A DNA stretch of 64,000 nucleotides, taken from Heterocephalus glaber (taxonomy: Eukaryota; Chordata; Mammalia; Rodentia; Bathyergidae). The notes below the pieces were generated by a model. The model worked only from the letters and a program-made list of their open reading frames with translations. It did no database searches and was not told the DNA's origin. Location of the stretch: positions 2,971,052 through 3,035,051 of the forward strand of contig NW_004624742.1 of the NCBI RefSeq assembly GCF_000247695.1. The letters are read 5' to 3'. A program made the position numbers and the translations under genes. Of this stretch, positions 32,987 through 44,960 are shown in pieces; the first letter of the stretch is position 1; every line of letters starts with the position of its first letter.

Positions 32987-34700
32987 TCTAAAAGGCAGCA
33001 TTGAGTCCCAATATGTAGACCAGATTGGATATAATCCTCAGTGTACAGGGCTGCTTGGAGTGATAGTCTCCCTACTATGTGTATCATATTTCCCAAATGG
33101 CACGTCTTTCCTCATCCCTCGACATCACCCCTCCTCTCCAATCCTGTCTAATTGCTGGCTGTGCCTAAAGCCTCTTTGATAAGAACAAAGTTTTTCATTC
33201 ATGGTCAGAAACAGCCTAGATGGACAAGCACACAAGCCATGTTAGGACTTAACTTCCTATCTGCCAAGCTATAACCTGTCTACTACTTTTCTGAAGGCAG
33301 AGTGGAGAGGTAGAGGAGTGTGAAGAGCAGGGAAATAGTGACTAGAAAAGAACAAATGATCCAGAAAGGTGAACCTAGGGACAAAGGCAAGGCTGATCTA
33401 TTTAGAACTGGGTCAAGGGTCAACTCCAGCTTGCAGGAACTGTGGCGGATTTCTGTCCTTGACCTCCATCTTCAATTATTATGAGCTTCTTCAGCCTAGA
33501 TGGACATGGAGACGTTCTGCAAGAAAACACATACCTCAATTTGCCTTTTGACCGTGAAGGTTATGGATATAAGGCTCACTTGTTGCTGTGAATAGAGCTA
33601 TGAACTATGTAGGCATCATTTAACATTGCAAATCACTTTACCACTCTAGGCCTTAGTTCTGTCATCTGTAAAACAAGGTAGTCAAACGGGAAAATTTTCA
33701 CATTTCTATCCACTTCTAGGAGATCACTGCTGGTAAGTTCCCCCAAATACTAGTGCCTCACTTAGATTCAATGGGACATTGAAGATCCTTTCTTTTACGC
33801 TCCAGGAGTGAAGTGAGACACACAGGGACACACGATCTTTTGGAGTCTCTCCTCGTCTACAATTGATTATGCATGAGTAACAGGAAGGGTCAGACTTATC
33901 TGGGTTCTTGGTCTTTATTGCTTATCAGTTATGTTTGACCTCAGAAAATCTTCGCACCTCTTCTTTCTATCACTACAAGTGAGGAATAATGCTGCTTGGT
34001 AGACTCAGTGGGAGATCAGAGTTGGTGCTTATATAGCGAATAGAATAGTGGCTGGCTCATCATCAGTTTGGCTGCCTCTCTTTCTTGCTGTCTGAGTCAG
34101 ACAGGGGTACATGTGCTAGGGGGAAAGAAGCCTAAGAGCAGCTCCAGAGAACAATCTGCTGCTGAAACAAAGAGACCCAAAACCACACTGGCCCAAGTGA
34201 TTCAAGGAACAGAGGAAGGAAGTTGGTAAGCAACTCTCCTTGATGAGACCCAGGTTTCCACATTCTGATCTTTATCTAGACCAGCTCAGGACATGCCTCC
34301 CCTGGAAGCCCAGATGCTTTTCAGCCATAGGGATCACAAATGATTGAACCTCTCAGGAGATATTCACCAAGCATGACCCTGCTGTGCTGGATAACTTCAG
34401 GTGAGGACTTTGTGACTCCTCTACCAGACTGGGGGTGCCTCGAGGTCAAAGTCATGCCTCCTTGATCTTTATCTCTACCTCTTCACTCCAAGTCTGGTGT
34501 CAGAAAAGCACTTACATGGTGCTTGACACAAGGCAGATTTGACCCTGGGTGAATGCATTCCTGGGGGCTCAGTCGGCTGTGAAAGCTGAGCAAGAAATCT
34601 GAAGTATTGCTTTAGTCATTACCATCTTACACATTGTCCAACTGAATTACCATGAAATTTCTTCATTTCTTCCAATAAATGAAAGGAAAAAAATATGTCT
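32987..34700. other. Unique stretch with MIR/L2 remnants
   Basis: MIR-like sense patches lie at 33600-33690 ('ctctaggccttagttctgtc' then 'atctgtaaaacaagg') and 33880-34040 ('tatctgggttcttggtcttt' then 'agtgaggaataatgctgctt'). An L2 3'-end-like patch is at 34440-34560 ('tggtgcttgacacaaggcag'). No gene is seen. Confidence 0.5.
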
Positions 34701-34705
34701 TTGGA

Positions 34706-34722
34706 TGTGTGTGTGTGTGTGA
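34706..34722. repeat. Short (TG)n microsatellite
   Basis: Eight consecutive TG units. Confidence 0.85.
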
Positions 34723-35205
34723 AAATTAACTCTCGTGAAAATCTTTGACTCACCACAGAAATTTGAGACATGTACTTCTTACCTGTGGACACAGGGAAAT
34801 ACCAATTTTCCTGTCATGTACAAGTTAAGGGCCAATGGGTAGAAGAACTAACTGGGATGCTCAGGGAAGTGAATATTTATAGTACAGAAATTTTATAGAA
34901 TCAAATTTCTTAGTGGAAAAACATACTGTAATCATGAGTTTTGGGAACTGCCTCTCATTTAACTACTTATGTAGAGAAATCCCAAAGAGCAATGAAATTA
35001 TATCTACCTCAGTGTTTATTTCACAATACCTTAAAGGGAAAGCCACACTGCTCAAGGGAGCTGGTCAAGGGGAGTTCTGCCAAGATATTTTATAGCTGAC
35101 ATCAGGGCAGTCATATTTTTCTTCAACTTTTTTAAATTTTCAGGCTAATATTCTTGTAGTCATTTTGTGACAGAACAAACTCCAAATTCTTCCTGTAGAA
35201 CATTG

Positions 35206-35589
35206 TGTTAGGCAGCTTTATATTGCTATAACAAAATATATGAGAGATGATCAACTTAAAAAGAGGAAAAGTTTATTTTGGCTCACAGTTTGGGAGGTTT
35301 TAGTAAATGGTTGGTCTTATTGCTTCTGGGCCTGTGATGATGTAGAACATCATGGCAGGAAAGCATGGTGGAAGAAAATGCTCAGCTCATGGCAGCTGGG
35401 ATAAAGAAGAGAGGAAGAAGAAGAGGCTAGTGACCCAATATCTCCTTAAAGATCACGGCCCCAGTGACTTAACCTTCTCCCAGTAGGCCCTACCTCTTAA
35501 AGCTTTCACCACCTCCCAACAGCATGATGTGTAGGGAACCTTGAGGTACATGGGCCCTTGAGGGGACGTTTAAGATTCAGACTGTAACA
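35206..35589 (-). mobile_element. MTD-like MaLR LTR (antisense)
   Basis: Starts TGTTAGGCAGC, contains 'aagtttattttggctcacag' and 'catcatggcaggaaagcatg', then 'cagtgacttaaccttctccc' and 'aggggacgtttaagattcag'. It ends 'gactgtaaca'. TG...CA ends are intact. The antisense copy of the family polyadenylation region sits at its left. Confidence 0.88.
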
Positions 35590-35865
35590 AGCATTTTGGC
35601 CCATTTCCCTTGTAGCCTGTATTAGTGGTCTTTGGTGGCACTGAAATTTTATAAACATATGACAAGACTTCTGCTTTGGCACCTGGTTAAAGCATATGTG
35701 TCTACACCTATCTGGCCTAATAAACAGGGGCACTCAGACAGTTGTACACTACATTGATCTAAGGAGTATCATTGACATGAATCACTAGGGCACCACCAAA
35801 GGTATACTGATACAATGTCTACAATACTCCAGGAAAATCCTTCTCATAGATTACCTGTCTAAATG

Positions 35866-36398
35866 TACAAGGACTGATCAAAAAATGTGGTGAATGCTCA
35901 AATTTTTAATTACAGTAAAAACACATTGCCATTTATTTCTCTCAAAATATTGCCCCTTGCTTCAAACACACTTATCCTATTCTTGCTGCCACTTTCTGAA
36001 GCAGTTCTGGAAGTCTTCTTTCATGAGTGTCTTTAGTTGCACTGTCATGGCTGCCTCAATATCCTAAATTGATTCAAAACATTTAGTTTTCATGGTCATT
36101 TTGACCTTCCTGCAACAAAAGTTGCCTGGTGCCAGATCCAGTGAGTAAGGTGGATGAGGACAAATTAATGGCTTCACAAGCCTTCCTTTCTACTGGATGA
36201 CACTCGGCAACAGCATTCACTATATTTTTGTACCCACGAAAGAGAGCTTACAGAACTGCTTCAGATAGTAACAAGAAAGATGAGACAAGTGTACTCAAAG
36301 TGAGGAGGAGGATTTTGAGAGGGATTAATGGCAGTGTGTCTTTTATTGTAATACTTTTAAAAATTTAAACACAACACATTTTTCGCTCATACCTCATA
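35866..36398 (-). mobile_element. Inverted-repeat mariner fossil with transposase C-terminal remnants
   Basis: The left arm (35868-36010) and right arm (36251-36396) are diverged inverted copies of the same mariner 3' region. Outer ends AAGGACTGATCAAAAAA (left) and its counterpart TTTTTCGCTCATACCTCA (right) resemble mariner terminal repeats, and TA lies just outside each (35866-35867, 36397-36398). On the minus strand the spacer and left arm retain transposase wording: a YSxDLAPxxF-like catalytic-region motif near 36150, then a TLMKEDFQNCFRKWQ-like C-terminal run. The right arm carries the same C-terminal run on the + strand. Stops and indels are frequent; non-functional. Confidence 0.78.
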
Positions 36399-36919
36399 AG
36401 GTTCAACTCTTTGTCATTTAGCATTTGATGATGGTTTGATTGAGAAACATAGGCCCAAGATTTATGAAGCATGTCTGTTTCCGAGTGTATTCCTGGATTG
36501 GTCCAAGCTACTGGAAAGCTATATGCCTGGGCCAGTCTTCTGGCCACATTGAATTACCTTTACATATGCATGGTTTGGCGTGAGGCCTGAACCACATTGG
36601 AGACTGTAATAAGAAATACTTTTCCTTTTTGGCACAGTTCTCAGATGCTCTGATCAAAGACCTGGCTTCATATCCCTGTCTCTTTGGAAGGGCTCATGGC
36701 AGAAACCCCTCTCTGGCCTCACTTTTGGGAAGACTATGTTTTCCCTGAATAGTCAGTTTGGTTTGATTTGATGCGTGGGCACCAGCACTCATGCAATGAA
36801 AGCTGCTTTCATGTCTGAACTCAGTGGCTGTCAGAAAGCGAGGGTACAAGTTAGTGGCTCAGCATCCAGTGGTATAGAAACAATGCAGTATGCACTTCAG
36901 CTGGTTCCCAGCTTCATCC

Positions 36920-37640
36920 ACTTTAATTAATGTAACACACAGTTTCTGAGTTCCCGACATGTGCCAAACACTGGTAGATACTGCCGTCAGTGTAAGAGAT
37001 AAAATTCCTATCCTTGGGAAGCTTACAGCCCAGTGAGGGAATACGTACAAATAAATGATAAGTTTACATATAATGTGGTGATAAAGTAGAAAATAAATTG
37101 GAAAAAGGGAATAGGCTTCAAAGAGGTGAAGTTTAAAGAGAGAGAGAGAGGTCCAGGAAGGACTTAGCAAGAAGGTGCCCCAGAGCAAAGCCTGAAGGAG
37201 ATGATGGGTGCACTGTGTGGTCCCAGTTGCCAACACGCCTGGAGATAAGGAACAGCAAGCTCACATTCCCAAGGCAGGAGTGGCCTCACATGTGGGGAGA
37301 CAGCAGGGATCTTGTTTGCTAGAGTGGAGCAAGGGTGTTAGAGATGGAGTCAGACACATAAACGGAAGCAAGACCTTGCTAGGCCATGGAGATCTCTGCT
37401 GGACTTGGACCTTAATGTTGCATGAGATAAGAAACCAGTAGAGGGTTCTGAGGAGAGACTGACATTATGTACAAGGATCACTCTAGTTAATGAGGTGAGA
37501 ACAGGCATAAGAGGCAAAGGCAGAAGCCAGGAGACCAACAGAAAACAACTGCAGGAACCCAGAGGCCAGTGGTAGGAGGATCAGGTGAGAGGGGTCACAT
37601 TCTGGATCACAGGATTTGTTGACAGATGCAATGTGAGGTA
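36920..37640 (+). repeat. Ancient mammalian repeat, copy 1 (family not fixed)
   Basis: Ordered blocks 'gacatgtgccaaacactggt', 'cctatccttgggaagcttac', 'gtccaggaaggacttagcaa', 'cctgaaggagatgatggg', 'aggatcactctagttaatga' and 'tcacaggatttgttgacaga' match a widespread old mammalian repeat layout ('tgtgccaggcactg...aaggagctcacag...'). I cannot give its library name. A (GA)n patch sits at 37137-37150. Confidence 0.6.
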
Positions 37641-38029
37641 TAAAAGAAAGAGGAGGGGAAGGCTAGAGAGTCTTCAACTATGCTCTCTCCCATGAAGGAG
37701 AAAGCGAGACAGGAGATTTGGATATGCTACGTGTAAAAGACCTGCTAGGCCCCAAACAGGGAGGAGTGAACCTGAGCTCTGGGCAGAAGTCCTGAGTGCA
37801 GAGCAATCTGCTGATGGTTGGGGAGGCAGGTGCTGCAGGAGCTGGCCTGTATGAGCGCAGGAGAGGCATTCCTATGATTGAGCCCCCGGGGCACTGCAAA
37901 GTTGGCTTTATTTATTATTTTTTTTAGCTTAATTTCCTTGGCTGGTATTAAACAAATCTTCTCTTCAGCTGTATAAACCTCCTTAAATCCTTTTCAGTCA
38001 AATAGAATGGAAACAGTGCAGTAGCAGTC

Positions 38030-38830
38030 ACTTCAATTCATCCCTTTAGGGAACATTTAAATGGCATTAATGTGCCAAGTATGAGGAACTGACTGGATAT
38101 AACCAGACAAAGCATCCATCTTGTGAAACTTAGAGTGGAAAGGATGACAAATACTTGGCAGGTAAGTAAACAATTAAGATAACTACAGAGCCAACATAGG
38201 AACCAGGACAGACAAAGGTCCAGAGAGTAACTCAGGAGAGGGAGCGGTGGTTTCCCTTCGAATGTGCTACTTGAACAGAACCTGAAGTGATCAGAGGAGC
38301 TGTATGATGTTATGGGGGAAGAGCAGCTGGACCAGGGGAACCACTGTGCAAAGGCTGGAGATGAAAACTGGCTTCCCTTGTTGGATGAGAGAAGTGAGGC
38401 TGGCTGGTGAGGCTGGAACACAGTTTCCAGGGAGAGAGCAAGAACTTTGACTCCTCTCTCAAGAGCATAGAAGCCACTGCAGATTTCCCAGCAGCTCAGG
38501 GACATGATGAGATTTGTCCTGACCGTCAAGTGGAGAAGACGGGCCTATAAAGGAGCAGGGAGATCCCTTGAGGAGGCTTCAGTGAGTGATGAGAAGCCAG
38601 GTGACAGGGATGGATGGGACTGGGAGTTACGCAATGGGACAGGGTCTCAGGTGTGTTTTTGAAGGCCTGGCTGATGGACTGAAAGAAGGAAGAGAGAAGC
38701 TAACGATGACTCCTGGGTTTGGGCTTGAGCAACTGGATGGATATTGATACTGTTCCAGAGATGGAGCAAACTAGAAGAGGGGCAAGTTTCGAGGAGAATT
38801 TTGCTTCAACAATACTAAGATTGAGGTAAC
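38030..38830 (+). repeat. Ancient mammalian repeat, copy 2 (same family as copy 1)
   Basis: Same order as 36920-37640: 'taatgtgccaagtatgagga', 'catcttgtgaaacttagagt', 'aaccactgtgcaaaggctgg', 'gccactgcagatttcccagc' and 'gatgactcctgggtttgggc'. Longer at the 3' side. The 163-codon minus-strand frame at 38038-38529 is a by-product of this repeat. Confidence 0.6.
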
Positions 38831-39814
38831 TATTAGTCACTTGGAAACTCTGGATTTATCTACAAAATAAGTCACACATTCATTCAGTTACTGTTTGTTG
38901 AGTGAGTGAGTAGGCGCCAGTCCCTTATGGACAAGAAAGGCCAGACAGAGAGTCAAAGAGCGGCAGTTCAGAATGATGACACTAGCACCTTAGGAAGTTC
39001 TTGTACTGTTGCTATCTTGGCCGGGCATCTTAGCCACCTGCCCAGGTGTGGACTGGGAACAATTATGTTTATTCTCCAGCTGAAGCGTCTGAGCCTTCAG
39101 AGGTTTCAGGACTTGCCTAATGTGCCCACTTCCATGGACAGGCTCACTTGTACCTACCTATGTCTTCTCATCCCCAGGCTGGTGCACTTTCCATCCCACA
39201 TGAAGCTCTTGTCAGTGTGTTGCTTGTCTCCCAAGAGAGCCACACTGGAAGGCTCCCACGTGGTGTGACACCAACTACGAGCCTTGGGACCATGGTGAGC
39301 TGGCTAGGTAGAAGCTGTTGGACCTGACCCCAGCCGGAAAGAGGCCTTGGTTATCAGTAAGCAACCAGAAGCTGACTGGAACTTCCAAACAGGCCTGATT
39401 AAGTTCTGTAACAAAAACACGACACCTTGCCCTGGTAAGACAGAAACAACACAGGGAAAAGTTGGTCCAGGCTTTGGAATGGAATTCAGGCCAAGTTTCC
39501 TCTGCAGCGCACCAGCCTCTCTTCCAGGTGGTTTGCGTCACTAGGCCTACTTAACTGGAAGGGCAAGGATGGGAGGGACCATGTAGGGTGCTTCTCCCAA
39601 GGGTGTATGCCTTTAATGTCTCGGTTTCCACTTGTACAATTTCACAACTGATCTGCCACCTTCCCTTTAAGAAAATTTGCTTTTATAAATTTTCACATCA
39701 AAGGTAACTATAGGTTTTATTTTTGCAGATACAAGTAATGTATTAAGTAATAATCAAAAGAGTGAACCTCAAACTGAAGGGTAAGAATCACTGGGGAGAA
39801 GAAGCTGTATTGCG
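38831..39814. other. Mostly unique stretch
   Basis: Nothing recognised except a short 'cattcattcagttactgttt' patch at about 38877, which may be another fragment of the neighbouring ancient repeat or an L2 end. Confidence 0.4.
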
Positions 39815-40062
39815 CAGTGCCTGGGAGCTTATAATCTGAAGCTAGATTGCCTGCCTTTGCTCCCAGCGTACACTTACTAGTCACATACTTTTAAGAAAGT
39901 TTCTTATGCTCCCAACACTCAGTTTATTTATCTATAAAATGGAGATAATAATAGTACCTAGTCAAAGATTAGACCAAGGATTTAATGAGTCTGTTCATGC
40001 AAAGCATTTGGAATGTGCCTAAGAAAAGTATTCCATAGGTAAAAGTTACTATTTTTATTGGC
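39815..40062 (+). mobile_element. MIR SINE
   Basis: 'ctataaaatggagataataa', then 'tagtacctagtcaaagatta' and 'catttggaatgtgcctaaga', preceded by 'tagtcacatacttttaagaa', in sense MIR order. It is the best preserved MIR in the window. Confidence 0.85.
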
Positions 40063-40449
40063 AATAGTATTATTTTTATAGCTGAGTAACTTAAAAATGC
40101 TAAATCTAGAGTCAGATCCAGAGTTTCTGTTTCAGTAAATCTGGAAAGAATGTTTCAAAGTCACTGAAAGAGATCTGGATGCAACTGCACTAAGGTGATG
40201 CACTCAGAAACCCTGATCTATAAGGCAAAAATGGACAGCCAGGATCCAGGAAAGGCGAGAAGAACTACAAGGAGAAGAATGGGGGCAGAACATAGAGTAC
40301 ACTTCCCTGATTATTCACTATTTCATGTTCTTCAATGTGATGAGTTTAAAATGGAATCCAGTGAGCTCTTGCGATGGATACAAAGATAGTTTCTAAAGAG
40401 AACCGTTTAACTTGGTTTCCCCCATACACAATTATTTTATTTTTATGTG

Positions 40450-41668
40450 TTTTTTATAGTAAATTATTTTATTGAGATATAATTCACATACCATAAAATT
40501 CAATCTTTTGAAGCATGCACTTCAATAGTTTATAACATAGCCACAAAATTGTGCAACATTAACACTTTCTAATTACAGAATATTTTCATTATCCCTTCTC
40601 AGGAAAAAAAAAATGCCTATGAAATTATCCTCTATTCTGTTCTCTCAGCCTCTGGTACCACTAATCTACTTTCTATTTCTTTGGATTTGCCTTTTCTGGA
40701 TATTTCATGTGAATAAATCACATAATACATGGCCTTTCTCATTGGATTCTTTCACTTAATATTGTTTTTAAGGACACTGTAGCACATATTAGTATTCCAT
40801 CCCTTTAATGGCTGAATGGTATTCCATTGAACAGCTACATGACATTTTGTTTATTCATTCATCAGTCAATTGACATTTGGTCTCTTTCCATTTTTTTTTG
40901 GCCACTACGAATAATGCTGCAATGAAATTCATGTATACTTATTTGTGTAGACCTATCTTTCATTTCTCTTGATTATACATATGTAAAGTAGAATTGTTAG
41001 AGAACATGGTAACCTTATGTCAAACTTTCCAAAGAATTGCAAAACCATTTTCCAGAGTACCTGTACTATTTTATGTTCCTACCAGCAATGTGTGAGAGCT
41101 ATAATTTCTCTACATCCTCACCAATACTTATTGTTTACATTATCTGCCTTTTATATCTTAGCCATTGAGTTGTGTGTGAAGAGGTCTCCTACAGTGATTT
41201 CTTTCCATTTCCCTAATGAGGAGTGATGCTCAACATTTTTTATGTACTTATTAACCATTTGGCTATTTTCTTGGGGGACTGTCTATTCAACTCTGTCCAT
41301 TTTAAAATTGGGTTCTTTTTAATGCTAAGTTGTATGAGTTCTTTGTATATTGTAGGTATTAAATCCTTAGCAGATATATGACTTGCAAATATTTTCTCCC
41401 ATTCTGTAGATTGTCTTTGAAGTTTTCAGTTTTGATGAACTTCAGTTTACCCATTTTTTCTCTTTGGTTATTTGTGTTTCTGTGACATATTAAAGAAGCC
41501 ACTGCTCAATCCAAGGTCATAAAGATTTATGTCTGTATTTTCTTTTAAGAATTTATAGTGTTAGCCCCTATATTTGCATCCTTGGTCCATTCTGAGTTCA
41601 TTTTGTATATGATGTGAGGTAAGAAGTCCAATTTCACCTTGTATATGCACCATTCATTGTTCTTTTAA
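40450..41668 (-). mobile_element. Old L1 (L1M-type), antisense
   Basis: Continuous antisense L1: 'ttattgagatataattcaca', 'tggtattccattgaacagct', 'gctgcaatgaaattcatgta', 'tttgtatattgtaggtatta', 'ttctcccattctgtagattg', and 'gagttcattttgtatatgat' at the right end. It contains ORF2 C-terminal and 3' regions without open frames. Confidence 0.88.
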
Positions 41669-42010
41669 AAATTAATTTATAGAAACATACACACAAAGGA
41701 AGCACACCTGTGTAACCAGTCCATGTATACCCAGCACACCTGTACACCCAGAGCATGAACTAGGCATTGCCAGAGTCCTAGCGGCCCTCGCATGTCCCCT
41801 TCCCTTCACTTTGTCACTGTCCCTGACAGAACCGCCATCTTGGCTTCTCATTTTGTATGTTTGATTTTGAACTTCATGGAATTGAAATCACACAGTATGC
41901 ACTCCTTTGTTCCTCATCTCTTTCACTCAACATTGTGCTTCACTGCTTCACTATGGGATTTCACGTGGTTGGAATTCACTCATTCTCATTGCTATACAGG
42001 ATTCACATAC
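41669..42010 (-). mobile_element. Second old L1-type fragment (antisense)
   Basis: 'cattgccagagtcctagc', 'gaacttcatggaattgaaat', 'cacacagtatgcactccttt' and 'tttcactcaacattgtgctt' match the antisense 3' part of another old L1 subfamily. It sits as a separate copy, not continuous with 40450-41668. Confidence 0.65.
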
Positions 42011-42014
42011 ATTC

Positions 42015-42180
42015 ATTAACCCTCCACCCCAAAAACGGTGAAACTAGGAGGGAAGGGGAGGCAAGGGGAGCGCTGGAGAGTCAGGTGAAAACAAGGAACG
42101 TCATGTGCACACGCAAATCTGTCCAAATGAAATCTATTAATTTTATAACTAATAAAAAAGCAAAAAAGGGTAAAAAAGCA
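42015..42180 (+). mobile_element. L1 3'-UTR tail (sense), severely truncated
   Basis: Purine tract 'aggagggaaggggaggcaag', then 'gcaaatctgtccaaatgaaa', 'tctattaattttataactaa' and an ACTAATAAAA-type end with A-rich tail. About 165 bp. Confidence 0.7.
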
Positions 42181-42413
42181 AACACGACAAGAAAGGTATC
42201 TGATCAGCAGAGTCACAAAAAGTAACATTTAGCTAATGTACAAATATTTAGCTAAATTGCAAAAGAAAAAATCCACCCCAGTATTGTCTTTTTTTTCCTT
42301 TTTATCATTCAATTGGGGATGCAGTGGTGTAACACTGGAGTTTTTCACTTGCAGTTTTTGTCTTAGTCCTTTCAGGCTGCTGTAACAAACTACTAAAAGC
42401 TGGGAAGTTTATC

Positions 42414-42916
42414 AGCAACAGATTTTCTTTTCCTTAAATTCTTTTATTGGCACATTTTAGGTCTACAATACATTTACACTTATCATTGGGTGCTTGTACT
42501 TGTACATGATGTGTCTTGGTTCTTATGTTTTTCCCCATTACCTGTGCGCCTTTCACCCCCTCCACCCTTCCCTACTTACATAGACTTCATTTCCATTTTT
42601 TCTCTTTTCTCATAATTTTTCNNNNNNNNNNNNNNNNNNNNNNNNNNNNNNNNNNNNNNNNNNNNNNNNNNNNNNNNNNNNNNNNNNNNNNNNNNNNNNN
42701 NNNNNNNNNNNNNNNNNNNNNNNNNNNNNNNNNNNNNNNNNNNNNNNNNNNNNNNNNNNNNCCATTTAGCTATAAATGTCTCTAGTTTCTCATTCTTTAT
42801 GGCTGAGTAGTACTCCATTTTATAAAAAAACCACATCTTCTTTATCCAGTTTCTAGTTGATGGGCACTTGGACTGTTTCCAAGCTTTGGCTATTACAAAC
42901 TGAAGCAAGAGATTTT
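42414..42916 (-). mobile_element. L1 3' fragment nested in MLT1, containing an assembly gap
   Basis: Target duplication AGCAACAGATTTT (42414-42426) and AGCAAGAGATTTT (42904-42916), one mismatch. The left end 'ttaaattcttttattggcac' is the complement of the ACCAATAAAAG tail. The right end 'gctttggctattacaaactg' is the truncated 5' side. The run of N at 42622-42761 probably falls on the purine tract and adjacent ORF2 end. Confidence 0.9.
42622..42761. other. Assembly gap (140 N)
   Basis: Unsequenced bases. The two 'open frames' that span it (42516-42785 and 42576-43058) are artefacts of reading through N. Confidence 0.99.
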
Positions 42917-43200
42917 TATTCCTCGTTGTACTGGAGGCTGGCAGTCCAAGATTAAGGCAGAGCCAGGACCTGGTGAGGGCCCATTTTCTGTCACACACAT
43001 GCCTTCTTGCTATTTCCTGGCATGGTGGAAGGGGCAGGAGGTCTCTCTGGTCTCTCATAAGGCACTAGTCCCATTCATTAGGACTCTGTCTAAAGGACCT
43101 AATCTCTTGCCACAGTCCTGCCTCTGATACCACCACTTAGGGCGATAGGATTCAACATGTGGATTTGAGGAGACACAAACACTCAAATCATCGTCAGACC

Positions 43201-44789
43201 CCGCTGACTGTATCTTCTGTTGTTTCCCTGATCATCTATAATGGAATTTCCCTCTATTTCTTTGTTATCCAGGGGAATCTCTATTCCTCACTCTTCTAAC
43301 TCGTGTATGATATTCTGCTCTTGCTGAAAATCTATGACAACATTTTAGGGAACAAAAAAATCAGAAAAAAATAAATGAAGTCTTTCTTCTTGTAGGTAGA
43401 GGAGATTTCCTCCATGAACAGAAGAAACAGTGTAGCGGAAACCTGACCACGGGCCGGGGTCTCCTTTCCCTCCCATAGTTACATCCCCTCTGCTCTGTCT
43501 GTGCAGCTACATTTTATACAGAGACACTTGCCTGATACTTTCCAGTGGTCTCGTTTTCATATGTTCTGTATACCTGGATTGGCACTATGATTTAAAGGAC
43601 AAGGATACTATCTCCTACTTTTTATATCCATCCTTCACTTTACCCTAAATGATTTTCATGCTGACCCTCTCTCTTTTTTTTCATGCTCTCTTTTGTCTCC
43701 AGTTCTTGCTTTTTAAATTTGAGGAAGCTGTGACATAGAATTGTGCATCCTGCTGTCGCTTCCTCAACCTCCCTGGCTTTGGGGCTTTGGGTCCCAGGCT
43801 GGGATGAAGAGACATGATTATATTTGGAATATGCTGTTGATCTGTCCTTATCAAGTTTAAAGAGAAGCATGTTTTATAAGGGTCAGAGGAAATAGCTATG
43901 CCTTTTGAAAGCACAGACACATTTTTTGCCTGAGTGTCTAGCAAAAGAAATTAACCAAAACAGTTTCAAGATTATTTTCACATTTTGTGAGCAGTAGAAA
44001 AAATAAATTAATACAAATAAGATATAGTAGGAACTCCATTTTATTATTTAAATATTCATTTGAAAAATATTTATTTGTAGTGAAACCCACTCATCTGCTC
44101 ACCCTGCTGTTTCATGCAGGCTGGCACCACTCCCCAGACCTCCAATAATCCTGTGATAGACAAAGATAAGCAGGCGCTTTCTCAGAACTAAGTTAAGCTT
44201 CTTTCAGAGATGTCAGGACAGCTAACATACAGGAAGGGTCCTGACTGCTAGGAAAGGAGGGCTGGGATCTGTGGGTTCTCCATTGCTCAGACACAAGAAC
44301 TTCAGAGGGTTTCCAGCTACTGGTTTGGAGGGTATGGAGCTAAATTCAGAGGGTCTGAGAAAAGAGTGAAAATCACAAAGAATCTCTAAGCCTAAACTTG
44401 ACCAGAAACAATTTGATTTATACTCGCAGTGCAAAGTGGGAATTCCCTGGAAATGAGATCACTAACTCATGATGAGGACATTCTGGGAGGTGGCAAAACC
44501 TTAGCAGTTTGGGAAATCTGATCCCAAACTTGAATGCCTCTTCTTCATGCGTGTTCTCCATCCTGTGGGCAAGATGAATTTAGCCTGCTCTTTATGGTTT
44601 ATAGGAATAGAGATTACAAAGACAAAAAAAAAAAAAGCTTGCACCACTCACAGGATATTCTAGTCCCCAAGAGACTGCTGTAATGCCATGATTGCTAAAA
44701 CAGCTTTGCCTCTCTGCAGAGCAGCTGCCTAGAGAGATGGGGGCGGGGTGGGGTCTGTGGCCAGTGGTCAGGTGCTAATGATGACATTT
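43201..44789. other. Unique stretch, nothing recognised
   Basis: No nameable gene or repeat. Confidence 0.4.
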
Positions 44790-44960
44790 GTATATTCTGT
44801 AAAGATCTGGGCTTTACCACTTAGGGGTTATGTGGGTTTGGGTAAGCTACTTTCTTGGAACCACATTTCTTCCTCTGAAAAACCGAGATAAGGATACTTA
44901 CCTCAGAAAGCTGATTTGAAGCACAAAGAAACAACATGAAAGCAATCGATAAACTATAAA
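44790..44960 (+). mobile_element. MIR SINE
   Basis: 'tctgggctttaccacttagg' then 'gttatgtgggtttgggtaag' (variant of ctgtgtgaccttgggcaag) and 'accgagataaggatacttac' are in MIR sense order. Confidence 0.75.

Larger units (their letters stand above)
42358..43200 (-). mobile_element. MLT1/MaLR LTR (antisense), split by an L1
   Basis: The left part 42358-42426 ('tgtcttagtcctttcaggct', 'ctgctgtaacaaactactaa', 'agctgggaagtttatcagca') and the right part 42904-43200 are one LTR. The right part has 'ctggaggctggcagtccaag', 'ttaaggcagagccaggacct' and 'ggaggtctctctggtctctc', ending 'cactcaaatcatcg'. The break lies at a duplicated 13-mer. Confidence 0.85.

Noticed and set aside
38038..38529. 163-codon minus-strand open frame
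   Set aside because: Lies wholly inside an ancient interspersed repeat, antisense to it.
42516..43058. Open frames on both strands across the N run
   Set aside because: Created by reading undetermined bases as open codons inside an L1 fragment.
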